DNA of 64,000 bases from Streptomyces vinaceus (GCF_008704935.1 NZ_CP023692.1:7417501-7481500); one strand, 5' to 3'. Positions 1 through 7,897 are shown, counted from the stretch's first letter. The notes: generated from the letters alone by a model not told the origin. A program made the numbers and translations.

Positions 1-178
1 CGGCGAAGCGGGGAAGGCTGGCGGGATCTCGGCGAGTGCGCCGCTGTGCGCGTCGGTCGCTGCCTTCCCTCGCTCGCGCGGCGGGTGGGGGTGATCGGGT
101 GAAGCAGCAGAACCTGCCCGGGGTCCCGTCGTTGATCAAGCTGTTCACCATCGTGCGCTCGTATAAGCAAAGGGACCA

Positions 179-595
179 ATGATGTTCAAGAAGATCATGA
201 CTGCTGCCGCGGTCACCGCCGCCGCCGTCGGTGCGGGCGCTGCTGTTGCGGCCCCGGCCATGGCCATCGGCAACGACAACGGGATCAACACCGTCAACGG
301 GAACGGTGCCCAGCAGATCTACGGCAACCAGAAGACCGAAGGCGCGCAGAGCCCGCAGCTCAGCCTGGTCCAGGGCACCCTCAACAAGCCCTGCATCGGC
401 CTGCCGGCCAAGGTGAACGCCCAGTCGCTGCTGGCCGTCATCGCCAACGTCGGTGTCCAGGACATCAACGTCCTGTCCAACCCGATGAACCAGCAGTGCA
501 CCGAGAACTCCACCCAGGCCAAGGGCGACGAGTCGCTCTCCCACATCCTGGACAACATCCCGGTCCTGTCCGGCAACCTCTCCGCCGGCAGCTGA
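179..595 (+). CDS. Rodlin-type secreted surface protein
   Basis: Rodlins assemble into the paired-rod 'rodlet' layer on aerial hyphae and spores together with chaplins. The 138-residue product has a signal peptide (MFKKIMTAAAVTAAAVGAGA..., cleavage likely after AMA near residue 29). The mature part carries the family phrases SLVQGTLNKPC, QDINVLSNPMNQQC and ENSTQAKGDESLSHI, including the two conserved cysteines. There are two adjacent ATG codons (179 and 182); AAGGGA lies just upstream and fits either. The gene stands alone and ends before a strong hairpin. Rodlins usually occur as tandem rdlA/rdlB genes; a partner could lie left of the window. Family assignment is confident; which rodlin it is cannot be told. 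Confidence 0.93.
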   Translation: MMFKKIMTAAAVTAAAVGAGAAVAAPAMAIGNDNGINTVNGNGAQQIYGNQKTEGAQSPQLSLVQGTLNKPCIGLPAKVNAQSLLAVIANVGVQDINVLSNPMNQQCTENSTQAKGDESLSHILDNIPVLSGNLSAGS

Positions 596-612
596 GGCAC
601 ACCCCTTTTGCG

Positions 613-658
613 AGCCGGGGCCCCCACGGCCTGCACGAGAGCCCACGGGGCCCCGGCT
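613..658 (+). terminator. Rho-independent-type terminator after the rodlin gene
   Basis: A perfect 12-bp stem, AGCCGGGGCCCC at 613-624 paired with its complement at 647-658, with a 22-nt loop, begins 18 bases after the rodlin stop codon. There is no U-tract, which is usual for Streptomyces terminators. Confidence 0.7.
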
Positions 659-922
659 TCTCCCACACAATTCCGCCTGGAAGCAGGCCCGCCCCCGGAC
701 CTCGCGGGCCGCATGGTCGGCCAGGTCCTGTGCGCCCTGACCACCCCTCCCGGCGCCCCTGACTGCCCCAGCGTGCCCCCCCGCCCGCGGAGCCCGCGGT
801 ACCCGCGCACCGCCGACAGGATGTGTCTGCCGGCGGCCGGGGCCGGGCCCTGCAGGACGTGCGGCGTGTCGGAACGAAGTGTCCATGTGTCCCCTACGGA
901 GGGAGCAGCGCTGGTGGGGGTA

Positions 923-1156
923 ATGGCGCGCAGGCGCCGCCGTGTTGGGTGCAGCGTCCTGGCGGGGACGCTGCTCGGTGTGGCCGGCTGGTGGGCGGAC
1001 TGGGCCGGGTACGGGACCACGGGCACGGTGTTGGGAGTGGCGGCCGGGGCGGCGGTACTGGCCGGTGCCTGGCGTACGGGCGCCCAGCACTTGTCGTGGG
1101 CCGAGGAACCGCCGCTGGGGGAGGAAACACCGCCGGACGCGGACCGGGACCGGTAG
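923..1156 (+). CDS. Small two-helix membrane protein
   Basis: A possible 77-residue protein starting MARRRRRVGCS. A basic N-terminus precedes two hydrophobic segments (about residues 8-22 and 29-46) and an acidic tail (EEPPLGEETPPDADRDR). The basic-hydrophobic-acidic layout suggests an inner-membrane protein with both ends facing the cytoplasm. I do not recognise a family. The ATG at 923 was chosen because it begins the basic stretch before the first helix; a run of G bases just upstream could serve as a weak ribosome site. The stretch from 1157 to 1396 holds nothing recognisable. Confidence 0.45.
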   Translation: MARRRRRVGCSVLAGTLLGVAGWWADWAGYGTTGTVLGVAAGAAVLAGAWRTGAQHLSWAEEPPLGEETPPDADRDR

Positions 1157-1396
1157 CTGCGGCTGCCGTACGCGATCGGCGCCGCCGGCGAGGGGGAGGG
1201 CGGCGTGGGGGAGTGCCCGGTCTTCGAGCGGATCGCGCCGCACGGCCTCGTCCGGGCGCCGGGGCGGCCGTATCCGCCGCCGGGCCGCCGGCCCCGTCGT
1301 GGGGGCAACGCCTCGCAGGAGCGGGGCGGGAGCCGGGCGCAGGGTGGAACGCGGTGCGGGTTCGGCCGCGGTGGACCGGTGTGAGCCGGCTGCGGG

Positions 1397-2008
1397 TTAC
1401 GACCCGAGCTCGAAGACCCGCCCGGTCTCCGCGCCCTCGATGGAGCGCACGTACGCCTGTGCCACCTCAGCGAGGCCCACCGGGGCGAAGCCGGGGAAGA
1501 AGTCCCCGTACACGTCCAGGGCTTCGGTGAACACTGTCGGGCTGACCGCGTTGATCCGCTGCGGTGCGATTTCGATCGCAGCGGCCCGTACGAAGGCCTC
1601 TACCGCGCCGTTCGCCAGCGAGGCCGCAGCGCCCGTCACGATGGGGCTGCGCGCGAGCACCCCGGTGATCAGCGTGAACGAGCCGCGCGGCGACAGCTGG
1701 TCAAGGCCCTGGCGGACCAGCTCGACCTGGCTGAGTACCTTGCCCTGGAAGGCGGCGGTCCAGTCCTGCGGGGTCATCTCGGCCACCGGCCGGTACGGGA
1801 CCGAACCGGCGGCGCTCGCCACCGCGTCCAGCTGGCCGTCCCGCCCGGCGGCTTCGTACAGGGCGGCGATCTGCGCCGGGTCCGTGATGTCGTACCGCAG
1901 GTCGCCGCTGGAACGTCCGGCGGTGACGAGCTTGTGGCCGCGGTCGGTGAGTGCCTGGTGCACGGCCGAGCCGAGGAGGCCGCCGGCGCCGATCAGGAGG
2001 ATTCGCAT
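1397..2008 (-). CDS. Short-chain dehydrogenase/reductase, Lin1944-like
   Basis: A 203-residue Rossmann-fold oxidoreductase. The nucleotide-binding motif GAGGLLG is at residues 7-13, with downstream SDR landmarks (ASAAGSV, SFTLITG, INAVSPTVF). The usual catalytic YxxxK is absent: the aligned segment reads AASLANGAVEAF, as in a small-SDR subgroup I know as Lin1944-like, so the catalysis may be unorthodox. The ATG at 2008 begins at the first beta strand. It is divergently transcribed from a LysR regulator 70 bases away, which suggests that regulator controls it. Substrate unknown. Confidence 0.85.
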   Translation of the reverse strand: MRILLIGAGGLLGSAVHQALTDRGHKLVTAGRSSGDLRYDITDPAQIAALYEAAGRDGQLDAVASAAGSVPYRPVAEMTPQDWTAAFQGKVLSQVELVRQGLDQLSPRGSFTLITGVLARSPIVTGAAASLANGAVEAFVRAAAIEIAPQRINAVSPTVFTEALDVYGDFFPGFAPVGLAEVAQAYVRSIEGAETGRVFELGS

Positions 2009-2078
2009 GCGCTCGATGCTAGGCATCCTCCCCGCGGTCAGGGAAATGCCTTCCATGCAGGAGCTATGCTTTCCGGTT
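2009..2078. promoter_or_regulatory. Divergent SDR/LysR promoter region with repeated ATGC half-sites
   Basis: The 70-bp gap between the divergent genes contains ATGC at 2016, GCAT at 2023, and ATGC at 2046, 2055 and 2066. The last three are about ten bases apart, placing them on one DNA face. ATGCTAGGCAT (2016-2026) is an imperfect palindrome. Such clustering is expected of a LysR-type operator serving both genes; the binding protein is inferred from position. Confidence 0.5.
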
Positions 2079-2984
2079 ATGAATGTCGAGCTCAGGCACC
2101 TGCGGGCGCTGGCCGCCATCGGCGACGAGGGGTCCATCACCGGCGCCGCGGCGGTCCTGGGGATCAGCCAGCCCGCCCTGTCGCGGACGCTGGACCAGCT
2201 GGAGCGCCGCGTCGGCACCCGTCTCGTGGAACGGACGACGCGCCGCCTCGCCTTCACCACCGAGGGCGAGCGCCTGAAGGAACGCGCCCACCGCATCCTC
2301 GGTGAGCTGGACGACGCCCTCGCCGAGGCGGCCGGCGCCACCCGGCCCCTGCGCATCGGCTTCGCCTGGGCAGCCCTCGGCGAACACACCGTCGACCTCC
2401 TGCGCGGCTGGCGCCAGGAGCACCCCCGCACTCCGGTCGATGTCCACCACCTGACGGACCCCTACACCGCCCTTCTCCGCGGGTCCGTCGACGCCGTGTT
2501 CCTGCGCGCGCTGCCCGAAAGGGCGGCACCGGACCTGACCGTCCTGCCGCTCTACAGCGAACCCCGCGTCGCCGCCGTGAGCCGGGACGACCCCCTGGCG
2601 GCCCGCCCCGACGTCACCCTCGGCGACCTGACCGGCCGCACCGTCGTGCTGTGCGCGACGGCCGCGACCACCAGCAGCGCCTTGTGGCCGGCCGGCAGCG
2701 GACCGGCAGCCACTCGGGTCGTCTCCAACGTGGACGAGTGGCTCACCTCCATCGCCACCGGCGAGGCCGTCGGCATCACAGCCGAGGCCACCCGCCACAG
2801 CCACCCGCATCCCGCGGTGCGCTACCTCCCGCTCACCGACGCCGGGCCCGTCACGGTCCACTTCCTGGCGCCCGCCGTCCCCGGCCACCCGGCCACCGCG
2901 GCATTCCGCGACCATGTCCGCGAGGCGCTTCCCGCCACGGGGACGGCGCACCCCGTTCTCAGCCGGAAGGATGCCAGAGCCTGA
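2079..2984 (+). CDS. LysR-family transcriptional regulator
   Basis: A 301-residue LysR protein. The N-terminal winged helix-turn-helix covers about residues 1-60 (MNVELRHLRALAAIGDEGS, then ISQPALSRTLDQLERRVGT and LVERTTRRLAFTTEGE). The C-terminal effector-binding domain runs from about residue 88 (LRIGFAWAALG) to 280. The ATG at 2079 is fixed by the start of the conserved N-terminus; the frame is open much further upstream but is not coding there. Divergent from the SDR gene, it probably senses that enzyme's substrate or product and autoregulates through the ATGC-rich gap. Confidence 0.93.
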   Translation: MNVELRHLRALAAIGDEGSITGAAAVLGISQPALSRTLDQLERRVGTRLVERTTRRLAFTTEGERLKERAHRILGELDDALAEAAGATRPLRIGFAWAALGEHTVDLLRGWRQEHPRTPVDVHHLTDPYTALLRGSVDAVFLRALPERAAPDLTVLPLYSEPRVAAVSRDDPLAARPDVTLGDLTGRTVVLCATAATTSSALWPAGSGPAATRVVSNVDEWLTSIATGEAVGITAEATRHSHPHPAVRYLPLTDAGPVTVHFLAPAVPGHPATAAFRDHVREALPATGTAHPVLSRKDARA

Positions 2985-3103
2985 ACCGGTCGTGCCGGGA
3001 CGGATCCCACCGCGTGCAGTGCGGGGCCGCCAGGGGTGTTGGCCCCGGATGCTCAGTCGCCCAGCCGCAGGCGACTGCCGTGATCGGGCGCGGGGCGCGG
3101 ATG

Positions 3104-3571
3104 TCAGGGGTGGGAGGGGCGGGTGTCGGTCCAGTCGACCATCAGGAGGCGTTCGGCGAAAAGCCAGGCGCCCTCGTGTTTGACCATGGTGTCGAGGTAG
3201 CGGATCGAGGCGATCATCAGCGTCCGGGAGCCGTCCTCGGCCTCGGTGACGTGGTGGGCGAGGCAGTACGTGACGCCGGTCGCCTGGTCGCCGTCCAGGG
3301 TGACGGTGCTCTGGCCGTTGAAGTGGGTGGTGGCGGCGTACGCGTTGAGCGCGTCGAACACCGGTGCCAGCGATGCGCGCCCGTGCAGCTCCTGTGTGGG
3401 GTTCGGGTCGCGGGCGTCCATGTACACCACGAAGCGGGTGTCCTGGGTGAACAGTGCCATCTGCCTCTTGGCGTCGCGTCGGTCGGCGCAGTGCGCGTAG
3501 GCGTCGACCAGTTCGCGCAGGGCGAGCCGGTCTGCGGCATCCGCCGGAGTGAGTGGCGCGTGGGTACTCAT
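3104..3571 (-). CDS. SnoaL-like/NTF2-fold protein
   Basis: A 155-residue cone-barrel protein of the SnoaL/NTF2 superfamily. It opens with an alpha-helical region (ALRELVDAYAHCADRRD), then MALFTQDTRFVVYMD and the strand segments SIRYLDTMVKHEGAWLFAERLLMVDWTDT. Members are small cyclases, isomerases, dehydratases or binding proteins; the reaction cannot be read from sequence. The start has a good site, GGAGGGAGGAA about ten bases before the ATG. It lies 27 bases after the epimerase-like gene and so forms the second gene of an operon divergent from a TetR regulator. Confidence 0.85.
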   Translation of the reverse strand: MSTHAPLTPADAADRLALRELVDAYAHCADRRDAKRQMALFTQDTRFVVYMDARDPNPTQELHGRASLAPVFDALNAYAATTHFNGQSTVTLDGDQATGVTYCLAHHVTEAEDGSRTLMIASIRYLDTMVKHEGAWLFAERLLMVDWTDTRPSHP

Positions 3572-3598
3572 GATGCCGTTCCTCCCTCCCCGTCCCGG

Positions 3599-4264
3599 TC
3601 AGGCGGCGAGCCGGTTGATGTCGGCGGTGTGCAGGATGCGGGGTGCGGCGCCGTTCAGGCGGGTGGCGGCGAGCATGGCACGGCCCATCTGCTCGGTGCT
3701 GGTGACGTAGCGCGGGACCACACGGCGGATGACCGGGTACAGCCAGGAAGCGAGGCGATACATCACGCGGTACCAGCGGGTGCCGGAGGTCTCGCCGTGG
3801 ACGGGCTGGATCCATCCCGGCCTGAAGGCGTAGGCGTGCATGTCCATGGCCAGGAGGGCGTTCTCCGTGCGGCCCTTCACCCGGGCCCAGGCCGAGCGGC
3901 CCGCCTCGGTACTGTCGGTGCCCTCTCCGGAGACGTAGACGAACGTCAGCGTGGGGTTGCCGGAGGCGACCACGCGGGCCGCCTCCAGTGTGTAGGTGTA
4001 GGTGATGGTCTCGTACTCGGTGGCGTCTCGCCCGGCCGCTGAGACGCCCAGGCAGTAGAAGCACGCGTCGGCTCCGGCCAGTTCACCGGCGATCGGGGTG
4101 AGGTCGGTGAAGTCGGAGTGGATGACTTCGCGGAGCTTGGGGTGGGTGCGGTCGTAAGGACGGCGGACCACGGCGAGGACCTCGGTCACCCCGGGGTCCT
4201 CCAGGCAGGCGCGCAGCACCCCTTGGCCGACCATGCCGGACGCCCCGAACAGAATTACCTTCAC
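3599..4264 (-). CDS. NAD(P)H-binding epimerase/dehydratase-like protein
   Basis: A 221-residue atypical SDR with the binding motif GASGMVGQG at residues 7-15 and later FYCLGVSAAG and FVYVSGEGTD. The last third (RPGWIQPV...TSTEQMGRAMLAA) resembles the NmrA/HIM1-like group. The GTG at 4264 was chosen because AAGGAGAG sits eight bases upstream and the Rossmann strand starts at residue 2; a longer frame upstream would run into the TetR gene and its operator. First gene of a two-gene operon with the SnoaL-like gene, divergent from a TetR gene whose operator-like repeats lie between them. Confidence 0.85.
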   Translation of the reverse strand: MKVILFGASGMVGQGVLRACLEDPGVTEVLAVVRRPYDRTHPKLREVIHSDFTDLTPIAGELAGADACFYCLGVSAAGRDATEYETITYTYTLEAARVVASGNPTLTFVYVSGEGTDSTEAGRSAWARVKGRTENALLAMDMHAYAFRPGWIQPVHGETSGTRWYRVMYRLASWLYPVIRRVVPRYVTSTEQMGRAMLAATRLNGAAPRILHTADINRLAA

Positions 4265-4335
4265 CGCGTTGTCTCTCCTTGCGCTGTCCGTACGGGGGCG
4301 GCGCCGACGGCGGCCGTCACTTCGGCGTAAAGGCA

Positions 4336-4372
4336 GTGAAGCTTTGACAATAAAGTCAAGCGGATGCTTCAC
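4336..4372. promoter_or_regulatory. Nested inverted repeats, probable TetR operator
   Basis: GTGAAGC (4336-4342) pairs with GCTTCAC (4366-4372), and inside them TTGAC (4344-4348) pairs with GTCAA (4355-4359). The right half, 4355-4372, matches the reverse complement of 5043-5060 at 15 of 18 positions. It sits between the divergent epimerase (start 4264) and TetR (start 4380) genes, ending seven bases before the TetR ATG, where a bound repressor would block both. Confidence 0.7.
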
Positions 4373-4379
4373 TTTTCCC

Positions 4380-5012
4380 ATGGTAGAGGAAAAGCCGGAT
4401 CTGCGCCGCGAGGCAGGTCAGCGCAGGCGTGACACCCTCCTGGAGGCGGCGTTGGAGCTCCTGGCCGAGCGCGGCCAAGAGGGGGTGACGCTCCGCGAGA
4501 TCACCGATCGGGCGGGGGCCAACGTCGCTGCGGTCAGCTACCACTTCGGCTCGCTGAAGGGGCTGTGCGAGACGGTCATCGAGCAGGCGCTGGAGCGGTA
4601 CCTCGACGCGCAGATCGACGCGCTCGACTCCCTCGGGTCGGCTCCGACGCTTTCGGAGCTGGCCGAGGCGTTCGCCCGGCCCATGTTGCGCGCCCTGGCG
4701 GCGGGAGGCCGGGAGCTGGCCGTCATGCGAACGGTGGCCCGCGTCGGCATCGAACCGCCGCAGGGGTGGGGTCGGCTGGCGGGGAAGTTCGAGCGGATCC
4801 GCCACGACGCGGCGCGGGCGCTGGCCGCGCAACTGCCCGACGTCGGCGAGGAGGAGCTGGCGTTCCGTGCCCGGTGCGCGGCCGGCATGCTGAACTGGCT
4901 CGCGCTGTCGCCGATCAATGCCGAGCTGGCCGCCAAGCCTGCCGCCGAGGTCGAGCGACTCGTGCTTCCCGTTGTGGCCGGAGCGTTCCGCGGGTACCGA
5001 AACCCGGCCTGA
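4380..5012 (+). CDS. TetR-family transcriptional regulator
   Basis: A 210-residue TetR repressor. The N-terminal DNA-binding domain covers about residues 10-60 (RRDTLLEAALELLAERGQEGVTLREITDRAGANVAAVSYHFGS broken here into its usual helices), and the C-terminal ligand domain resembles the CecR/YbiH type (LLEDP-like PMLRALAAGG, MLNWLALSPI). The ATG at 4380 directly follows the nested repeats and starts the domain with normal length; the open frame upstream is non-coding. Likely represses itself, the divergent epimerase/SnoaL operon and the downstream gene at 5121, all of which carry the same motif. Confidence 0.93.
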   Translation: MVEEKPDLRREAGQRRRDTLLEAALELLAERGQEGVTLREITDRAGANVAAVSYHFGSLKGLCETVIEQALERYLDAQIDALDSLGSAPTLSELAEAFARPMLRALAAGGRELAVMRTVARVGIEPPQGWGRLAGKFERIRHDAARALAAQLPDVGEEELAFRARCAAGMLNWLALSPINAELAAKPAAEVERLVLPVVAGAFRGYRNPA

Positions 5013-5042
5013 CCTGGCCGAACGCTGCCTCCGCCGCCACAA

Positions 5043-5105
5043 GTGAAACAAGCGCTTGACAAGATGCCGAACGCTGGACACGATGTTAATCAAGCATTCG
5101 CTTTC
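5043..5105 (+). promoter_or_regulatory. Two further copies of the TetR operator motif
   Basis: GTGAAACAAGCGCTTGAC (5043-5060) and, on the opposite strand, GAAAGCGAATGCTTGAT (5089-5105) share the pattern GAARC-N4-GCTTGAY with the repeat at 4355-4372. They occupy the region just upstream of the SnoaL-like gene at 5121, consistent with repression by the TetR protein encoded immediately to the left. Confidence 0.6.
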
Positions 5106-5120
5106 TTTAAGGGAGTCGTG

Positions 5121-5600
5121 ATGACCACCAGTGCAGAGGCAGAGGCAGTCGTCCGGGCGGCGTACCACGCAGCCGAAGGCTCGGTTCTGGACGTCGAAGG
5201 CTTCAAGAACCTGTTCACCGAGGACGGCGTGTTCAACAACGTCGTCGCAGGTGAGGTCTACCGCGGCGAGCACCTCGGCGACATGGTCACGGTGATGGGG
5301 CAGCTGCTGCCCGACGTCCACCGTGAGCTGCACCGGTTCCACGTCACGGACGACCTCGTCACTGTGGAGCTGACGATCGAGGGCACCTTCGGAGGGCCGT
5401 TCCCGACGCCCGCCGGTGTCATCCCGCCCAACGGCGCCAAGCTGTCCATCCCCACCGCGGACTTCTGGTACCTCAAGGACGGCAAGATCAAGGAGTTCAA
5501 CTGCTACGTCGGGGTCAGCGTCATGCTCGCCCAGCTCGGCGTCCACCCCGACTTCGCGGGCGCCGTCGCCGCAACGACCACCACGACCACCGCGCGCTGA
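5121..5600 (+). CDS. SnoaL-like/NTF2-fold protein
   Basis: A 159-residue NTF2-superfamily protein. It has the usual helix (EAVVRAAYHAAEGSVLDVEG), then FKNLFTEDGVFNNVVAGEVYRGEHLGDMV, a central strand (ELTIEGTFGGPFPTPAGVIPP contains the putative active-site loop) and DFWYLKDGKIKEFNCY near the end. Similar proteins are steroid-isomerase-like or cyclase-like; substrate not predictable. The ATG at 5121 was preferred because AAGGGAG lies six bases upstream and the two operator-like repeats lie just before it. The C-terminus ends in a threonine run. It is the second SnoaL-like gene of this cluster. Confidence 0.85.
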   Translation: MTTSAEAEAVVRAAYHAAEGSVLDVEGFKNLFTEDGVFNNVVAGEVYRGEHLGDMVTVMGQLLPDVHRELHRFHVTDDLVTVELTIEGTFGGPFPTPAGVIPPNGAKLSIPTADFWYLKDGKIKEFNCYVGVSVMLAQLGVHPDFAGAVAATTTTTTAR

Positions 5601-5640
5601 CCCGCCGCTGTCGCGGAAGGGCTCTTGGCTGCTGCGGTGT

Positions 5641-6309
5641 TCACTCCAGTCCCGGGTAGTAGCCGCGCTGGTACGGCGACAATTGGGAGGCGCTCAGCTG
5701 CCCCTGGCCCCGGCAGATAGGGCAGATCTTCCTCGTGTGGCACTCCGCGCACCGGCTTTTCCGCTGTGGCGGGGCGAGCACCCACCCGCGGCCGGCGCAT
5801 CCGGGACACCAGCCGGAGCCTTCGCACTCGTAGCAGAGGACGTAACCAGGGACGACGGTCTCCGGTGTCCGCACCGGCTCCGGCTCCTGCGCCGGACGCT
5901 GTGGGCATAGTGCTACCACTGGCGTCTGTCCGCGGAACGACACGGCGTGTGTGTCCTCGCTCGTCAGGATGCGAATGTCGCTGCCATCCCGGCGCGCGAC
6001 GATCACCGTCCAGAGAATCCCGTCGTCATCCTCCTGTGACACCGTGACGTCCCAACCCGCAGCGCGGAGAAGGGCGGTCGCACGGGAGGCCGTCTCGGCG
6101 GCGGTGGCCGTCGCCGGACGATTGCCTTGGTAGCTCGTCGAATAGTGGTAGCGCAGCGGCTCGCGCGGGTCGGCAACCTTCGGCTCGTCGAGCGACAGCC
6201 GGCGGAGGTGGACGCGAACGGTCAAATCGGTGATAAGCGCGATCAGTTGCACGCGCAGAGACCGGCCCAGCCGGTCCAGTTCGCCACGCGCCTTCGAAGT
6301 CCGATCCAC
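5641..6309 (-). CDS. Protein with C-terminal CxxC zinc-finger repeats
   Basis: A roughly 222-residue protein not assigned to a named family. The N-terminal half is helical and basic (ELDRLGRSLRVQLIALITDL), and the middle has a compact alpha/beta stretch (TALLRAAGWDVTVSQEDDDG, then TVIVARRDGSDIRI). The last 70 residues carry CYECEGSGWCPGCAGRGW and CAECHTRKICPICRGQGQL. These four CxxC pairs in two glycine-rich units resemble the cysteine-rich domain of DnaJ, so zinc binding is likely. A GTG at 6309 with AAGGGG six bases upstream was chosen; an ATG at 6348 is the alternative. It stands alone, convergent with the SnoaL-like gene. Confidence 0.75.
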   Translation of the reverse strand: MDRTSKARGELDRLGRSLRVQLIALITDLTVRVHLRRLSLDEPKVADPREPLRYHYSTSYQGNRPATATAAETASRATALLRAAGWDVTVSQEDDDGILWTVIVARRDGSDIRILTSEDTHAVSFRGQTPVVALCPQRPAQEPEPVRTPETVVPGYVLCYECEGSGWCPGCAGRGWVLAPPQRKSRCAECHTRKICPICRGQGQLSASQLSPYQRGYYPGLE

Positions 6310-6524
6310 GTCTGCCCCTTGCTCCCGGAACGTGTCACCGGGCCCCATTCTCGTGGTCTTGATGGAGCGGCCGCACGGGGGGCCGGCCACCACCCGTGAG
6401 TGATCGCCGGTACGTGGTCGGGCAGGTGACACCTCGCGCAGTATCAGGCCTGCGGTGACTGCGGCGAGGCCTCGTCCGAGGCTGCGGAGGGAGGAAGGTC
6501 CGGTACTGACTCCGTTTCCGACGC

Positions 6525-6611
6525 TCAGGCGGCCGATACGTCTGGCGCGACGTCCATGCTGCGGAGTTCGGCTCGGGCGGCCCGCAGGGCGGCGATCTCG
6601 CGGTCTACGTC
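6525..6611 (-). pseudogene. C-terminal remnant, MerR-like coiled coil
   Basis: The minus strand reads DREIAALRAARAELRSMDV and then stops. This is the dimerisation coil and tail typical of MerR-type regulators. Its upstream part is missing and is replaced directly by an IS110-type fragment, so it looks like a gene cut by an insertion. The short length keeps the assignment tentative. Confidence 0.35.
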
Positions 6612-6776
6612 GCTGCTTGCGCCGCGATCTGCAGTCGGCCAGGCCAGGCGACGAAGCGATCACCGAGCACCGTCTGCTCACGGGCCGCCGCCCCGATCTT
6701 GTCTGCGACGGCCCCCGGGCCGTCAATCGCCTTCGTGGCCAACTGACCGGCATCCAACCGGCTGTCGTGCGGGCCT
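6608..6776 (+). mobile_element. IS110-family transposase fragment
   Basis: The plus strand encodes RRDLQSARPGDEAITEHRLL followed by TGRRPDLVCDGPRAVNRLRG and QLTGIQPAV. This corresponds to the middle of IS110-type DEDD transposases (usual form RDLxxLRPGDE...LRLLTxRRxDLVxDRTRxINRLRxQL). No start, no catalytic acidic tetrad and no C-terminal half remain. It abuts the MerR-like remnant on the other strand. Confidence 0.7.
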
Positions 6777-6912
6777 ACCGGTTCCACGTGTGCCCGGCCC
6801 GGCGGCTGCTGCACCCGCTACGCCCACCGCACCGAGCCGAGCCGATGACTGATCATCCGCCTTGTGCAGTGGGGCGGTTCACATTTTTCGTGACCAGGCC
6901 TGAAGCGGCCTT

Positions 6913-7779
6913 CTATCGGAGGAAGTGGGTGTGCTGTTCGTGCAGGAAGGCGTCGAGGGTGCGGGGCGGGCGGCCGAGGATGTCGGCCACGGTGGTGTTG
7001 GGGGTTTCGGGTCGGGCGATGGCGAGTTGCTGGATCTCCGTCACGTGGTCGGCGAGCCAGGTGGGCATGTGGGCGTTGTGGATGAGGTTGTCGCGCAGTT
7101 CGTCCCGGGTGAGGCGGACGTACCGGATCGGATTGCCAGTCAGGATAGCCAGACGGGAGGCGAGTTCGGGGTAGGAGACGGCCTCGTGTCCTGTCAGTGT
7201 GTAGGTGCCGCCGGCGATGCCGGGGCTGGTGAGGGCGGCGGCGGCGACGTCGCCGATGTCGCGGCAGTCGATGTAGTTGAAAGGCGCGTCGCCCGTCGTG
7301 CCGAGGATGATGCCCCGGGCGACAGCGGGCGCCAGGCGCAGGAGGTTCTGCATGAACGCGTGGGGGCGCAGGATGGTGTGGGTGAGGCCGCTGGCGCGCA
7401 GGTGTTCCTCGACGGCGTGGTGTCCGCGGGAGATGGCGACCGGGGAGTCGGGTTCGGCGGCCGGCGCGGAGATCTTGACTATGTGTCCGATGCCGGTGTG
7501 GGCGGCGATGTCGATGACGCGGGTTTCGAGTGCCACCTGTGCGGGGCTGTTGGCCATGGCGAGGAAGAGCTGGCCGGCGCCCTTGAAGGCGGTGCGCAGG
7601 GAGTGGTGGTCGGTGGCGTCGGCGTACTGAACCTCGACGGGCGGTCGGTGCGGGCCGGTTATGCCGGGGATCGGCTTGTGCGGGGTGCGGGTCAGTGCGC
7701 GGACGGGTGTACCGAGTGTGAGCAGGCTGTGGAGCAGGGCGTTCCCCGTCGCTCCGGTCGATCCCATGACAACGATCAT
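6913..7779 (-). CDS. NmrA-like NAD(P)-binding protein
   Basis: A 288-residue atypical SDR of the NmrA/quinone-reductase-like group. It begins MIVVMGSTGATGNALLHSLL (GxTGxxG motif), followed by VEVQYADATDHHSLRTAF, FLAMANSP, HIVKISAPAAEP, and RPHAFMQNLLRL, all normal landmarks. These proteins act as NAD(P)H:quinone oxidoreductases or as redox sensors. AAGGAA lies about nine bases before the ATG at 7779. It follows the MarR and membrane-protein genes on the same strand (118-base gap), so it may belong to the MarR unit. Confidence 0.88.
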   Translation of the reverse strand: MIVVMGSTGATGNALLHSLLTLGTPVRALTRTPHKPIPGITGPHRPPVEVQYADATDHHSLRTAFKGAGQLFLAMANSPAQVALETRVIDIAAHTGIGHIVKISAPAAEPDSPVAISRGHHAVEEHLRASGLTHTILRPHAFMQNLLRLAPAVARGIILGTTGDAPFNYIDCRDIGDVAAAALTSPGIAGGTYTLTGHEAVSYPELASRLAILTGNPIRYVRLTRDELRDNLIHNAHMPTWLADHVTEIQQLAIARPETPNTTVADILGRPPRTLDAFLHEQHTHFLR

Positions 7780-7897
7780 CGTGTGCTCATTCCTTGGTGA
7801 CTTCCCGGCGGCGGGTGCTGCCGAGGTGGCTGTGGTCGGACTTGGCCTCGGGCTTGGGCCCGTGGGGGGGGGCGGGTGGGCCCGGTGCCTGGAAGGG

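Noticed and set aside
99..182. 27-codon frame overlapping the rodlin start
   Set aside because: It is open (KQQNLPGVPSLIKLFTIVRS) but has no ribosome site or family; more likely part of the rodlin leader.
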